This document shows, piece after piece, positions 31,047 through 41,470 of a stretch of 64,000 nucleotides of DNA. Origin of the DNA: Phytophthora colocasiae. Its lineage: Eukaryota; Oomycota; Peronosporomycetes; Peronosporales; Peronosporaceae. Location: positions 3,968,001 to 4,032,000 of the forward strand of contig JAGKQI010000098.1 of assembly GCA_018806915.1 (NCBI GenBank), read 5' to 3'. The first letter of the stretch is position 1; every line of letters begins with the position of its first letter. The notes below the pieces were generated by a model. The model was not told where the DNA came from. It did no database searches and was given only the letters and a program-made list of their open reading frames with translations. The translations under genes and the position numbers were made by a program.

Positions 31047-31549
31047 CTATTTATCATCCGTACGCTGTTGTTTCTGCTTGGATTCATCCTTGATACCGAA
31101 CCAGGCGCGTGCCTTCTGGCTGCAGCCCTCGCAGGCGAACCAAGGCTGCACTTCCTGTCCAACATTTTGCTTGGAGCTTCCGTCTGCAGGCGTCTCGAAC
31201 AAGTGCGTGGTCGCTCGCCAGACTCCCGCAGCGGCGAAGGATCCAGCACAAACGAGAAGCCAGCGACGCTGTCCCAGATCGTGGCGTGGCAATTTGGAGC
31301 GCTGGTATCATCAGAGCATAGAGGCGATAAGTTCTTTGGAGGCAGCAGTTTGGAGGCAGCAGATATAGGACACACCTCGTTGAGGAAGTAGGCGCCAACG
31401 CCCAGCAAAGTGGCTGATCCAGTGAGGCGACAGCTATAAAGGCAAACGTAAACATAGAGAAAGAGGAGTGAGCTATTGTCATGTAGTGCCTGCAAGTTAA
31501 CGTTCTTCTACCCGAGGCAGTCGTCCATTTCCTGAGGTTTCGATGCCAT
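31047..31549 (-). CDS. Small two-helix membrane protein, DMAC1-like (DUF4536-type)
   Basis: Three exons in phase: 31512-31549, 31376-31433 and 31047-31268, separated by 78-bp and 107-bp GT-AG introns. The product is about 105 aa. Exon 1 gives MASKPQEMDDCL and exon 2 continues GCRLTGSATLLGVGAYF, so a DCLGCR motif forms across the splice and is followed by a membrane helix. Exon 3 starts with a second hydrophobic stretch (WLLVCAGSFAAAGVW), then a soluble tail with CEGCSQKA. The 'CLxCR..G...L.G.G.Y' motif is typical of DUF4536 proteins such as DMAC1, a mitochondrial complex I membrane-arm assembly factor. That match is from memory of the motif; the splicing is inferred. Confidence 0.65.
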
Positions 31550-31704
31550 TTAGAATATGAATACTACAGATGGCTACATAATGTGGTCTACACTAAAGTT
31601 AACTCGTCCTCGTCAATATATCTTTAGCTTTATGACTTGGGCCTGTGCCCCATCGTCCTTCTAGCTGACGGAACTCAAACCTCGTCAAGTTCCAGTTGGG
31701 CTCC

Positions 31705-32643
31705 ATGTGGACGTCTGTGACGCAGGAGGACATTGATCTACTGGCGGTGGAGGCTTTCTTGCCAATTGTTCTGCTGCTCAACTATACGTTACTCATATAC
31801 CTTACCATCTTCTACTGGAAACGGCGACAGGAGCGACGCGTTATGCTGTTGCTGTTTGTCGGGACCCTCGGTACCGTCGTGATCATTCCATTTGCCAAAC
31901 CTGATGACGGCTTCGTGGAGACAGTCAACGACGTCTCCGAAGCGTGTTGCGTCTTGACGTTCTTGCTGCAGATTACCATCATCGGCTATGACCTCAACAA
32001 AAGGTTTAAAATGCGGTCGGTCATGTATCTCACATACGTAGCCGAGGTGCTGATTCTGGCCGATTTGGTGTCGATCCTTCTCTCGTGTATTGTGGTCTTC
32101 AAAGCTGACGTCCTCTCACAGAGTGCTGGCCAAAACATCTCGAACGTTGCAGAGAACTTGAATCTAGCCTTCATCTTCATTTTCCGTTTTTACTACATTG
32201 GCATATCGCGAGGCTGGCGAAGTATTGCGGAAACGCGGAAAGTGGAGGTGTGTGTCTATGTGCTCTTTGCCACACACGAAATGCCCTTCAACGTGCTTTC
32301 CACCGCAAGTGGCCTCGATTGGGAGTTTGCGCAGGCGATTTGGCATCGAACAACTCTCACTGCGTGTCTCCTAATAACGGCGCGAACCAAGATCAAGCGG
32401 ACGTCAGCGGCCGCTGGCACAAGTACGAACGCCAGTTCTAACGACAGCAAGAGGGAGAAGCGCAATGTTGGGAATTATCCCCAGGGCTTGAGCTTGAAGC
32501 GTGTTTTCGACGGCAAGGGTTCGCCTCGCCTAGACTTCATTCGAAGGTCACTTGGGAGGTCAGGACGATCAACAGGCCGGCGGAACACAGGGCAACAACC
32601 ATGCGTGGTTGTGCCAGTAAAGCAAGCTATTGAGCCACAATGA
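31705..32643 (+). CDS. Polytopic membrane protein of unknown function
   Basis: An intronless frame of 312 aa from ATG 31705 (MWTSVTQEDIDLLAVEAFL). Six to seven hydrophobic helices are visible (AFLPIVLLLNYTLLIYLTIF, MLLLFVGTLGTVVIIPF, EACCVLTFLLQITIIGY, VLILADLVSILLSCIVVF, LAFIFIFRFYYIGI, VEVCVYVLF, and a weaker one near 225). A basic, Ser/Arg-rich C-terminal tail of about 80 residues probably faces the cytosol. The layout resembles a seven-helix protein, but no receptor motif was recognised. It may belong to an oomycete-specific family; no function is proposed. Confidence 0.7.
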   Translation: MWTSVTQEDIDLLAVEAFLPIVLLLNYTLLIYLTIFYWKRRQERRVMLLLFVGTLGTVVIIPFAKPDDGFVETVNDVSEACCVLTFLLQITIIGYDLNKRFKMRSVMYLTYVAEVLILADLVSILLSCIVVFKADVLSQSAGQNISNVAENLNLAFIFIFRFYYIGISRGWRSIAETRKVEVCVYVLFATHEMPFNVLSTASGLDWEFAQAIWHRTTLTACLLITARTKIKRTSAAAGTSTNASSNDSKREKRNVGNYPQGLSLKRVFDGKGSPRLDFIRRSLGRSGRSTGRRNTGQQPCVVVPVKQAIEPQ

Positions 32644-34598
32644 CGGATAAAATATTTTGCTATAACATGTAGTTTTTTTTTTCTGATAACATCCCTGCAA
32701 AATGAAAATGCACTCACTATTCAGCTTTGGGCCCTCTGAAGTTGCTTCGGAGTTGTTTGTTTAGAACACCTCGAACAGGATTCAAAGTTCTTGAAGGCTA
32801 ACCAAGACCCCACTGTAGAAGCGTCTTTTGTCTGGCAATCAAGAGCTCAAATGCGTTCAAGTTGAACGATTCAACATGTGGGCTTTACTTGGATGTTGTA
32901 GAACTTATCCAGTGAAATGGGAGCACATGACCAGCACGCTATCGATCACGGGCAAACATAATATCATAGGAATATTTATTTGCCTGGCAATCAATGCATG
33001 TGAGTTTGTTCGAAACCTGGTTCGACCGGTCCAATGTAGCAGGAGCTGTGACGCGGCTCTGACAACTGATGGACTCTGATCGCAGAGTAGGACCGTACCA
33101 AGCAGCCTGGTGGCACCTCCTGGAAGAACGTTGCATGGAGTTTGCCTTCCACTTGATTTGTTCGTGCAAGCAAAAGAGCTGAAGTTGCCAACTACATGTA
33201 GGGCTTCGATCTAGGATACCGGTAGTAAACTCTACCGTATGATACCAGGGTACTAGTTCTACGCGTGGAGTTTACTGACACCATGTAATGGCTGGCGGCT
33301 GGCCGATATGTACATGTAGACTGCAGTGTTGTACTTAAAGGTTAAGTATCTGCTTGTCATCGTTTGTATCTGTGGCCTGTCGGCGGCTGTTTGATGTCGC
33401 ACTAGCAGCGAAATGGGCGTGAATGGGGTCAGCAACAGCGTCGAGGCTAGCATGTGGTAGTCTGTAACGATTCCCCACCGCTTTCAAGCCCAACCGCTGC
33501 CGAGAAAACAGCCCTTGCTGAGTTCTACGGTAGAACTTCTACCACATCGCAATGCTCCTAGGTACAATACATCGTACGACGCAGCCCTGCTCAGCGAGCA
33601 CCCACTCGATTCAACTGGCGATTGCCTCTGCGACGTGTTCCTCGCGTTGTTGTGTCCTCCGCATGCACTCGAAAAGAAGCTTTGCCCCCTGCATTTTGAT
33701 GCATGAAGCCGGCGTGGCAAAGCCTTCGTGCGCTCGAGAGTGCGTTAAACGGGATGACTAGAAGGGGCTGCGCGGCTCAAGTCTGGAGTCAGCATGGGAA
33801 CGCCCGACTGGCGCATGTCGAGACTGGTGAGCAAGAACGCTCCGGTCGGCGGCAAGTACAGGCGAATGTTGAAGCGAGTCAAATTGCACGATGCTCGCAA
33901 TATGGTTGGGAAACGCCTCGGGAGCCTTTATTTAGCGCCGGAACGGGGTCTGCAGGCGCGCGGAATGCAACGACCTTGCTGTATTGAGTAGTTGGCAGCA
34001 GCAATAGCCCCATTGTCGCCAGTACGCCGTTAAGTGCAGTGTCAGCGTAGCGTTTCCGTTTCTCTTACTAAATGTACTGTACATGTAGAACCGTAGAACC
34101 AAAAAGTAGAATCCTGAAGCAGAGGTGATGGGGCTCTAAAAAGAACGATCCGTCCCCACCAAGGGTTAAATTACTTGCCATCCAAAAGAACAGAGACCTC
34201 CTCAGAACACTGTGGCGCTTCTTCAAAGGTAGCGACGGCAACGCACTCGCCCCCCAGTGTGGGGTGGCAATCCAGAAGGATGCACTGCATTTGTGCCACA
34301 CAGAGTGGAGCCCAGATGACTCTGCACTCACCTCCGTTTCGAGCGTTAGTGTCGGTCCGGTACTTGCGTGCGCAGCGTCCAGCGTAGCGACGGGTCCGTG
34401 ACGCACTGTGAGCGACCGGATCTCCGTCTCTGTTCAAGCAAGTCGCCATCCTTGTCGCGTGGCCAGCCAAATGCAGCGCAAAGGGTTAAATGCCAGACGA
34501 TCTGTCGATGTACATGTAGTCGGTCGGTCGCCACTGCTTGATCATTTCGGAACTTGCTGTCAATTGCGCACATTCATTCTCCCTCTCAATTAGTCAAG
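32644..34598. other. Long intergenic region, no convincing gene
   Basis: About 2 kb with only short frames on both strands. It is notable for four TACATGTA palindromes (33193-33200, 33311-33318, 34080-34087, 34511-34518). The final 60 bp are pyrimidine-rich and probably form the promoter of the PX gene. No transposon ends were recognised. Confidence 0.5.
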
Positions 34599-35096
34599 AT
34601 GCTGCCGCCCAACTCCCCCACCAACGCTGCTATCGCTCTTGGCGACGTGCGCTGCAATGTCGTAGCGACCCGAAAGGTGGCAGGCCACACTGACTACGCC
34701 ATCCGCGTGCAGACCGACCGCTATGGTGGTGAGGACCTCGTGTACCGCCGTTTCTCAGCCTTCCTGCAACTGCAGCAGCTCGCACGTCGTCACTTTCAGG
34801 ATCACGCAGTTTGCTGCGGTGGTGACAAAAGCTGTCTGCTCGCCTCCTGCCTCGAGCGCGTGTTTGAGGACACCGAGTTCCCCGTTATGCAGGGCCGTTT
34901 CCTCGGTAAGAACTCCAAGAACGTCGTGCGTGAACGTGTGCTGTTCCTCAACGCCTTCCTGTTGGAGCTTGAAGAGGCGCTGTGCAAGTGCCCACCTGTG
35001 GTCATGGCGCGCTGCGAGAAGCAGGGCTGTAAGATCACGAAGCTGCTCAAGAGCTTCTATGGCTGCCTCGACGTGTCGGCCAAAGACTCTATGTAA
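34599..35096 (+). CDS. PX-domain protein (phosphoinositide binding)
   Basis: An intronless frame of 165 aa from ATG 34599 (MLPPNSPTNAAIALGDVRC). The first two thirds look like a PX fold: a beta strand region, then the basic-aromatic motif DLVYRRFSAFLQLQQLARRHF typical of the phosphoinositide site, and a later FLGKNSKNVVRERVLFLNAFLLELEEAL helix region. The proline-rich loop expected between them is replaced by a Cys-rich CCGGDKSC segment, so the lipid preference is unclear. The protein is little more than a PX domain, probably a small endosomal membrane adaptor. The longer frame to 34554 has no better start. Confidence 0.7.
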   Translation: MLPPNSPTNAAIALGDVRCNVVATRKVAGHTDYAIRVQTDRYGGEDLVYRRFSAFLQLQQLARRHFQDHAVCCGGDKSCLLASCLERVFEDTEFPVMQGRFLGKNSKNVVRERVLFLNAFLLELEEALCKCPPVVMARCEKQGCKITKLLKSFYGCLDVSAKDSM

Positions 35097-35423
35097 GCGC
35101 TGCTTATGACCCTCTATCCAGCTTTACCTGTGTGCGTTTATCGCAAGTGAGGTCCAATCGAAGACTCACTACGCCACGACAGGATGTAACCAGTCTTTGG
35201 AGCTACTCCCGATCGAAGGGAGCGCAACGACAAAGCTCTACAGGCAAGTGATATCCGTGTTGCATCAACTACTTATTAGGTCGCCATACTCGACAAACGA
35301 GTGTCGACTACTAGCCAAACATGCACAGCATGTAGATATTTAACTCCTAAAACAGTTTTCCAATTCTCGACACTTTTGTTCATTACTTTGTCAAGCGTCG
35401 CAGTCAGAGTCGCTGACAACAAA
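35097..35423. other. Intergenic, nothing recognised
   Basis: 3' flank of the PX gene and 5' flank of the thioredoxin-like gene. The region upstream of 35424 is A/T- and pyrimidine-rich. No gene or repeat is seen. Confidence 0.5.
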
Positions 35424-35962
35424 ATGGTGTTAGTGACAAAGGTTCGCGATGCAGAGCACTGGGCACAGGTGCTGGAGTACAGCGAGAAGAAACTAGTCGG
35501 TAGGGTGTTCTGATTTCCAAAGGGGGGAGCGTCGGCTGAACATTTGTCGTCGTAGTTGTCGATGTGCACAAGGATTGGTGTGGACCTTGCAAGATCGTAG
35601 AGCCAACATACAAGCGCTTGGCAACGGACATCGACCACGCAGAGCGTCGGCTCTTGTTTGCAACGGTAGGGCAAGCCCCACATGTGTAACCAAACAACTC
35701 ACTTGCTACTTGATGCAGTTGAACGTCGGTTTGCACGTCGATGGCGTGGAGGACAGTGGAAGCTGCAAACCTCGTTTCCTGTTTTTCAAGGTAAGGTCCT
35801 TTTAAAGCAGCGAACAAACCGCAGTAAGATACTCTCAATTAACTTTACTTTTTTAAGGACCGCAAGCACATCGCAGATGTGGACGGAGCAAACGCGCCAC
35901 AACTGGAGCAGTTGGTCAAGCAGCACGTGCCCCCACTTGGAAATGACGATGAAGAAAACTGA
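35424..35962 (+). CDS. Thioredoxin-like protein, outer-arm dynein LC3/NME8 type
   Basis: Four exons in phase: 35424-35499, 35556-35665, 35719-35790, 35858-35962, with introns of 53-67 bp. The 120-aa product starts MVLVTKVRDAEHWAQVLE. It contains VVDVHKDWCGPCKIVEPTYKRL with an intact WCGPC redox site, then SCKPRFLFFKDRKHIADVDGANAP, the cis-proline region. The HKDWCGPC and '(V/D)G.NAP' features are typical of flagellar thioredoxins (Chlamydomonas outer-arm dynein light chains, animal NME8/TXNDC6) rather than ordinary cytosolic thioredoxin, so an axonemal role is inferred. The splicing is well supported because every junction keeps the fold. It lies about 7 kb from RSP3. Confidence 0.82.
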
Positions 35963-36248
35963 GGCGAAATGTTACCACAAATGTTTCTTGGAAGTGTTAG
36001 GATGCAAAACTCAGGTGTAGTCGCGATCGAAATGTGCTGTGGCTTTACCAGAAGCAAATCTAGCTTTTAAGACGGAAAAATCGTCAGATCACCAAATGTA
36101 CTTGTCGCTACATTGCGAATTCAGACGGAGGAATCTGTCGAAGTTGAAGATGAGGGGAAGACGAAGCCCGCGTCTTCAAGGCGACCAACTCGGCACCGCT
36201 TGCAGCTATCCCTGTACGAGAAGTTCTGTATCTCGAGAAACAAAAATA

Positions 36249-37499
36249 TTAGTTGACCAGCACACGATTGCACTTAGGAAACAGTACGTGATTGCCTGCA
36301 GCATAAAGAAACGTCAGTTGGAAAGCTAGAGCAATACAATACGTTCTGACAAAACACCCAACCCACCGCAGTTTGTGCATTTCCAGTCTCCCTGTTGGCC
36401 AATCTCACACATTTCAACATTTTTCTCTGGACAAAATGAGAGAACAAAATAGTTACCGGCCACCAATCCATGTGTGGAGCGACCTTCTTAGATGTAAGTG
36501 ACGCTTTCAGCTGCGAATGTAACCCAAAAGATTGAGTTGTCTTGGTACACTTTAGCTGTAAAATGATAGATCTTACCACTCGAATGACGTCATTTGTGCC
36601 GGTCTGGCGTGGATAAAATGTGGGAGTATCAGATGAAACTCGAAGGAGTTGGCTGTACGTTGGCGTAGTTGACACTCTTTTTGAGAACGACCCAGCAAGT
36701 TCTTCAGATGAATCCTTCACTTCCGAAGTATCTGTAATATTCATGCTACAGTAACGTTTATAAGTCTGACAGTTCTGCTAGCGCATATTTGTGAGCAAAT
36801 GACTTTGTTTTACCTGCTCGATGGATCGTAATATGGGAGATTTGGCAGGCCGTAGTATTTCTTGAAAACCCGCGGTGGCTGATTCTCGTCGAATATTTCT
36901 ATCTTCTGGGCAACTTGGTTGTCGGTAGATCCGGAAATATTTCGCTTGCTTGCCTCGGCATATGTCAGCTTCCTACCCAATTCACTCGAATTCATTTTTG
37001 CGGCAGCCATCTCCTTCGCCAACTCAGCAAGTTCTTCAGGGGTTACACTCCAGATAGTTCGCCCAGGTTGCATTGGGCTCTTTCCCGAGCAATCTTGTGT
37101 TGTAGATATTGTATCCCCTCGTGCTGATGGGCTGTGCTCTTTTTCACCCATGCCCCCTTCCTGAGCAGACTGCGCCTTCTTCCCAGAGTGTGAAAGGTAC
37201 TGGTATTGATGATAATATCTCTGTGCAGCCGCCATAGCGAGAGAGCGCGGTGACTTGTAGTCAATTCGTTGCGTATTTGGTCTATCATTGTGTACTCCAA
37301 GCAAGTCGGTAGTCTTCACCCCGAATAACCGTGGTCGTGGATCAACAGAAGCACTCGTGGCCTTTCTCATCGTTTTGCACGACGTGCAGGTGTCTGGGGG
37401 AGGCAGCGGTGGAAGGGGCGGGAAAACTGGCATCTGGGCTATATAAGAAGATATCTCAGACTGCTCTTGCTGTTGTGGGGTCTGCTGCTTCGCTGACAT
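36249..37499 (-). CDS. Cys-rich (possible RanBP2-type zinc finger) protein of unknown function, multi-exon
   Basis: Exon 1 (36814-37499, ATG 37497-37499, MSAKQQTPQQQEQ) and exon 2 (36577-36745) join in phase. The N-terminal part is low-complexity, with poly-Pro (VFPPLPPLPPPDTC) and CTSCK. A helix TPEELAELAKEMAAAK follows, and exon 1 ends with a YYGLPNLPYYD segment. Further exons between 36249 and 36576 encode SFCPEKNVEMCEIGQQGDWKC plus TNCG in another frame, so at least one more splice exists. GDWKCTNCG resembles half of a RanBP2-type finger. The exact 3' structure is uncertain and the end at 36249 is tentative. No function is proposed. Confidence 0.55.
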
Positions 37500-37676
37500 G
37501 ATGGAACTACACCGCTGGATCCGCTGCTGCTCTTGGTGATCTCTTGGTGCGTGCAAGTTGAAGTGAGACCATCACTCTTTTAAGTTCGGATTAAGTACGG
37601 TTAGTTAGACTTGCACACTGGTACATTGTACCATAGTGTTTTGCTTCCTGATTGTGTGGCGCTCAAGTTTACAAAC

Positions 37677-39863
37677 ATGCGTCTACTGCAGCAGGTTGGC
37701 TCGCGCGCGCGGCTATTGCGGGCGTCTCAAGCGCCCCCGCGCCTTGTAACCCCGCTCTTTATGACTGCAGATGCCCCTGCCACCTATTCAGGCCCAAAAT
37801 ACCCGAGATCTACGCGTTTTCTGCACGTAGGGAACGCCAAATTCGATGCTTTCGAATCACCAGCTCTTGCCGTTATGAAGAAGCACCAGAGCTCTGACAC
37901 TGACATCAATACAGAGACAACAAAAGAGCTACTCAAACGCGTCAAGAGCATTGGAACGTCGTATCACAAGGCGCTGCAGGCCTTCAACGTACTAAGGTCA
38001 CGGGATTTGAAGCTCAGCATTTCGATGTATCTCTCGCTGTTGTACAAGGCGTCGCGCTCAGGTCGCCCCGAGGTCGTATTGCGTCTGTATGAGGAATTTC
38101 TGGAGGACGAGAAGCAGGGATTCGTGCTGAGCTACCCCAGATCTCGGGGCGCGTGGCTTCAACTCGGGCATTCGAGGATGCAGATGCAGCGCCTGGTACT
38201 CTGGGCCTTGATGGACACGCACCAATACCAGGAAATGAGTCCGTTCTATCAGAGGGAAGTGGCCAGCACGTATAATAAGCACGGAATCTACGAAGCCGAC
38301 GCCTTCAACTTCTTGCTGAGAATGGAGTGCAGAGTAGAAGAATTCGACGAACAGATTTACGGATCGCGGCAGCGACTGGAAACGCTTTTTAACGTGATGG
38401 AGCAGCTGCAAATGCGCACGAGTTACTCGTCTTCCCACGTGCTTTTCAGGCTTATTTTTCATTCACCGGGTCTTTTCGCGAACTCTGGAGCCATCACAAT
38501 CGATGGCGACGAAAATTCAACGACGAACTCACCTGAAGCGATGGCGGATCTGATTATCGGACACATGGAACGGTTCCCACATGCTCTCTCGGTGGATCCG
38601 AAGCGGCTTTCGATTGCTGTGAGCACTGCCGCAAATGCTGGCCATCACGAAGTGGCTAAGGTTCTGCTTGAGTATGGGTTGACAAATCACGTCCCAATTG
38701 ATGCAGGATCGTTCGCTCATGCGGTGGAGAGTGCCCCGGACGACGAAAGGCGTATGAAGATCGCAGATTTGTATATCGATGCCAAGGAGCACGAGCTCAT
38801 ATACACGACTCAAAACGCGGACAGAAGTATCGTCAATTATTTGCTGTTTGACGCTGCTCTAGAGGGAAATCTCAAGCACACGATGGAACTACTGCACGAG
38901 ATGCAGTTTTATAAGAACAAAGCGAGCAACCAGTCCGTCAGGCAACTTTTTAAAAGTATCGCGGAGTATCAATCGAAAGTATGCGGTACTGCCGATGCAG
39001 ACCAGACTTTGACTGAGACCCCGACGATCATGGAGCTTTTTGAGAAGTTCCCAGACGTTATCCCACGCACTGCGCACTCGTTCACGCAGGGCATTCAGTA
39101 CAGTCTTTCTGCTGGAGATATGGATACAGCGCTTGATCTCATGCGGGCCGCTCTTTGGGCTCAAGGCGTCAAGCTGGGGCCACGTATCTACTCTCAGATG
39201 TTGTATCCTCTGCTTGCAGGCGGCCGTCACGGTGGGGGTGAATCGAGCGACGCCGACATGTTCGACCGTTTGGAAGTGGAGCGGTGTTTCGACAAGCAAC
39301 ATCCGAACCAGCGCACAGTTTTGAATGCACTGGTCGTGAACATCTGCCAGTCTAGTGACGATTTCTCGACGATGCTCGTGTGTCTGGATCGCTGGCAACG
39401 ACAAGGGCACCCGCCTATGAGTCGGCGACTGATGAATCGCGTGTTCGAGGTCGTTTCGAAGCAGCTCCAGCAGGCGAAGGAGGAAGAGGGGGTGGTAGAT
39501 CCTGGTACAGATATCATTGTGGACGGCATGAAGCTCTCGTACTTGGCATTTCTGCTTCGATACCACAAGATTGTGACTTGGGACGCCTGGACGCTTCGAC
39601 GCGCTATTGTCCGTGCTCGTACCAGCGGTTTGTATGCAGATGTGGTGGCACTACTGGCAGAGGCCGACTCGCGTGGTCTTGTGTTGAACAGCTCTGCGAA
39701 TATCGTGTCGCTCTGCGTGCTGGAAGAGGTCGGAGATCCGTCTGCGGTGGTGGCTTACGCGGAGAAAATGAAGGCGAATGGTGTGTGGGAAGAAGCCGTG
39801 AACAAGGATCCAGTAGTGCAGGAGATCTTGGACCGAGTCCTAGCCCAGGAGCTCCACAACTGA
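37677..39863 (+). CDS. Pentatricopeptide-repeat-like mitochondrial protein
   Basis: An intronless frame of 728 aa from ATG 37677. The N-terminus is basic and free of acidic residues (MRLLQQVGSRARLLRASQAPPR), as in a mitochondrial presequence. The rest is alpha-helical with PPR-like pairs of helices, for example SISMYLSLLYKASRSGRPEVVLRLYEEFL near residue 110-140, GNLKHTMELLHEMQFYKNKA near 400-420, and GDMDTALDLMRAALWAQGVK near 480-500. PPR proteins bind organellar RNA for processing or translation. The repeats are divergent, so target prediction is not possible. An upstream extension to 37611 lacks an ATG. Confidence 0.75.
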   Translation: MRLLQQVGSRARLLRASQAPPRLVTPLFMTADAPATYSGPKYPRSTRFLHVGNAKFDAFESPALAVMKKHQSSDTDINTETTKELLKRVKSIGTSYHKALQAFNVLRSRDLKLSISMYLSLLYKASRSGRPEVVLRLYEEFLEDEKQGFVLSYPRSRGAWLQLGHSRMQMQRLVLWALMDTHQYQEMSPFYQREVASTYNKHGIYEADAFNFLLRMECRVEEFDEQIYGSRQRLETLFNVMEQLQMRTSYSSSHVLFRLIFHSPGLFANSGAITIDGDENSTTNSPEAMADLIIGHMERFPHALSVDPKRLSIAVSTAANAGHHEVAKVLLEYGLTNHVPIDAGSFAHAVESAPDDERRMKIADLYIDAKEHELIYTTQNADRSIVNYLLFDAALEGNLKHTMELLHEMQFYKNKASNQSVRQLFKSIAEYQSKVCGTADADQTLTETPTIMELFEKFPDVIPRTAHSFTQGIQYSLSAGDMDTALDLMRAALWAQGVKLGPRIYSQMLYPLLAGGRHGGGESSDADMFDRLEVERCFDKQHPNQRTVLNALVVNICQSSDDFSTMLVCLDRWQRQGHPPMSRRLMNRVFEVVSKQLQQAKEEEGVVDPGTDIIVDGMKLSYLAFLLRYHKIVTWDAWTLRRAIVRARTSGLYADVVALLAEADSRGLVLNSSANIVSLCVLEEVGDPSAVVAYAEKMKANGVWEEAVNKDPVVQEILDRVLAQELHN

Positions 39864-39961
39864 TGGTGGTTGGCCACAGTAGGCAGACAGGTCAGGCACG
39901 CAGTAGTTTATACTGTACTGGGGAATATTTTGCCCACTTCAAGTTACTCAGCGCATCTCAA

Positions 39962-41383
39962 ATGCTCAGCATCAGTCTGCAATTGGCTTCAAGAGACACA
40001 AGTACCAGACGAAAAGGACGTTCAATGGCTGAGCTCAAGTACGCATTGATGTTGCAGACCGAGCGGACGGAGGAGGCCAGACGAGCTCGTCAGCGGGAGC
40101 ACGTCAAGAACAGCTACTACCGCAAGCAGGTGCAGAAAGAATGTAGATAACAAGAGTCCGACCGGCATTCTAATACCACCCGTGGTTATTTTGCTACACA
40201 GAACGTGATGAAGGCGTTGCGCCAGGAGTTGAACCACTTGGAGCTCGAGTATTCACGCACGCTGCAGCTCAAGCAGCAGCAGGTGGAGTGGCGTGAAATT
40301 GCTGAGACTCTGGGGAGTGTCTCTGCTCGAGACCACTCGGACGACCTCGTGGAGCAGTATATGCAGTTGTCCATCAAGAAGCAGCAGTTGATGAAGGAGA
40401 ACAAGGAGCTCGTGCGCATGGGGACGACGTTCTCCCAGTTTCAGCTCAAGACCGAGCACTTACTGGACGCGGAGCCTAAAGTGACGCTGGAGCCGCCTCC
40501 GATGACGGTACGAACTTCCTTCTGGCGACCATGGTGGTCCCTTGAGCAAGTGTGGGACCCACCAGGATGCTCCATGCTAAACCGTTTTCTATGTTCTCCC
40601 ACTTGCAGGTGGACAAAATTGCGTTGGAAGTCATGACGGTCTCTGAGTGCCAGCAAATTGCTATCCAAGCGTTAAAAGAGATCGAGGAATTCATGGAGAA
40701 CAGCAACAAAAACCTCACGACTGGGCTCGAACTGTTTGGATGGAGTGAACAGCGACGAGAGGAGACGGATCACGTCAAGTTCACGCTCAAGAAGCGCTTC
40801 GTAGGTGTTACGCCATTGGACATGTCAACTCGAGGCTGGCGCGTAGTGTCTTCTCCTCGAGGACTTGCTGGACTGTACTCGTCGACGATGTATCTGTCCA
40901 TGAAAGTGCTTCAGGTGGTGGACGACTACAACGTCATCATGTATCGAGTCATCACCAATGCTAGCACCTTGGGGACCGTCCAGTCATTGTTCTTGGTTTC
41001 GCGTTTTCGTACGAATACTGGCTACGTCATTCTCTTCCGGTCTGTCGATCGCAATCGATTGCGAAAGGTTCATCCAGACGGCTCTATTGGACCTTGGGAT
41101 GCGCAAGGAGGAACAAAATGGCTGGATATGTTCACATGGTGCGTTTGGGGGACCTTTTTACTCAACATGTAGAACAACTAACTCATGTGCTACTTATGCT
41201 GTGTACTTCAGGACACTACTCGAAGATGAACCTGGAAACGAAAATGCTGTTATCTTCAGCTACGGAGGGATTGTGTACGGCACAGAGGCCGTCAATACGC
41301 GTATGTGGATGCTCGAGATTTTGTCACTTGCTAGACGATGGGAGAACAAGGTCATGGGACCAACTTTGATGCTAAGCAACTGA
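39962..41383 (+). CDS. bZIP-like protein with START-like C-terminal region (oomycete family)
   Basis: Four exons in phase: 39962-40129, 40202-40507, 40609-41138, 41212-41383. Introns are 72, 101 and 73 bp. The product is about 391 aa. Across the first junction a basic region (RARQREHVKNSYYRKQ then NVMKALRQELNHLELEY) leads into a leucine-zipper-like coiled coil (about residues 35-150). The C-terminal 200 residues alternate strands and helices (FVGVTPLDMSTRGWRVVSS, NVIMYRVITN, FRTNTGYVILFRSVDR) like the START-like part of many Phytophthora proteins annotated as 'M96 mating-specific'. DNA binding is likely; a lipid ligand is speculative. A later ATG at 40025 is an alternative start. It is convergent with BCS1-C, 87 bp apart. 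Confidence 0.7.
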
Positions 41384-41470
41384 AAAACGATGGTACTGAA
41401 CCACTCGGTGACAAGTAACTTTGAAGGAATCCATTCTATCGTGATACAGATTAACGCATGGGTGCATCGT

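Noticed and set aside
33794..33991. 65-aa basic plus-strand frame (MGTPDWRMSRL...)
   Set aside because: Short, no domain, no splice or promoter support; it may be an orphan ORF but cannot be supported from sequence alone.
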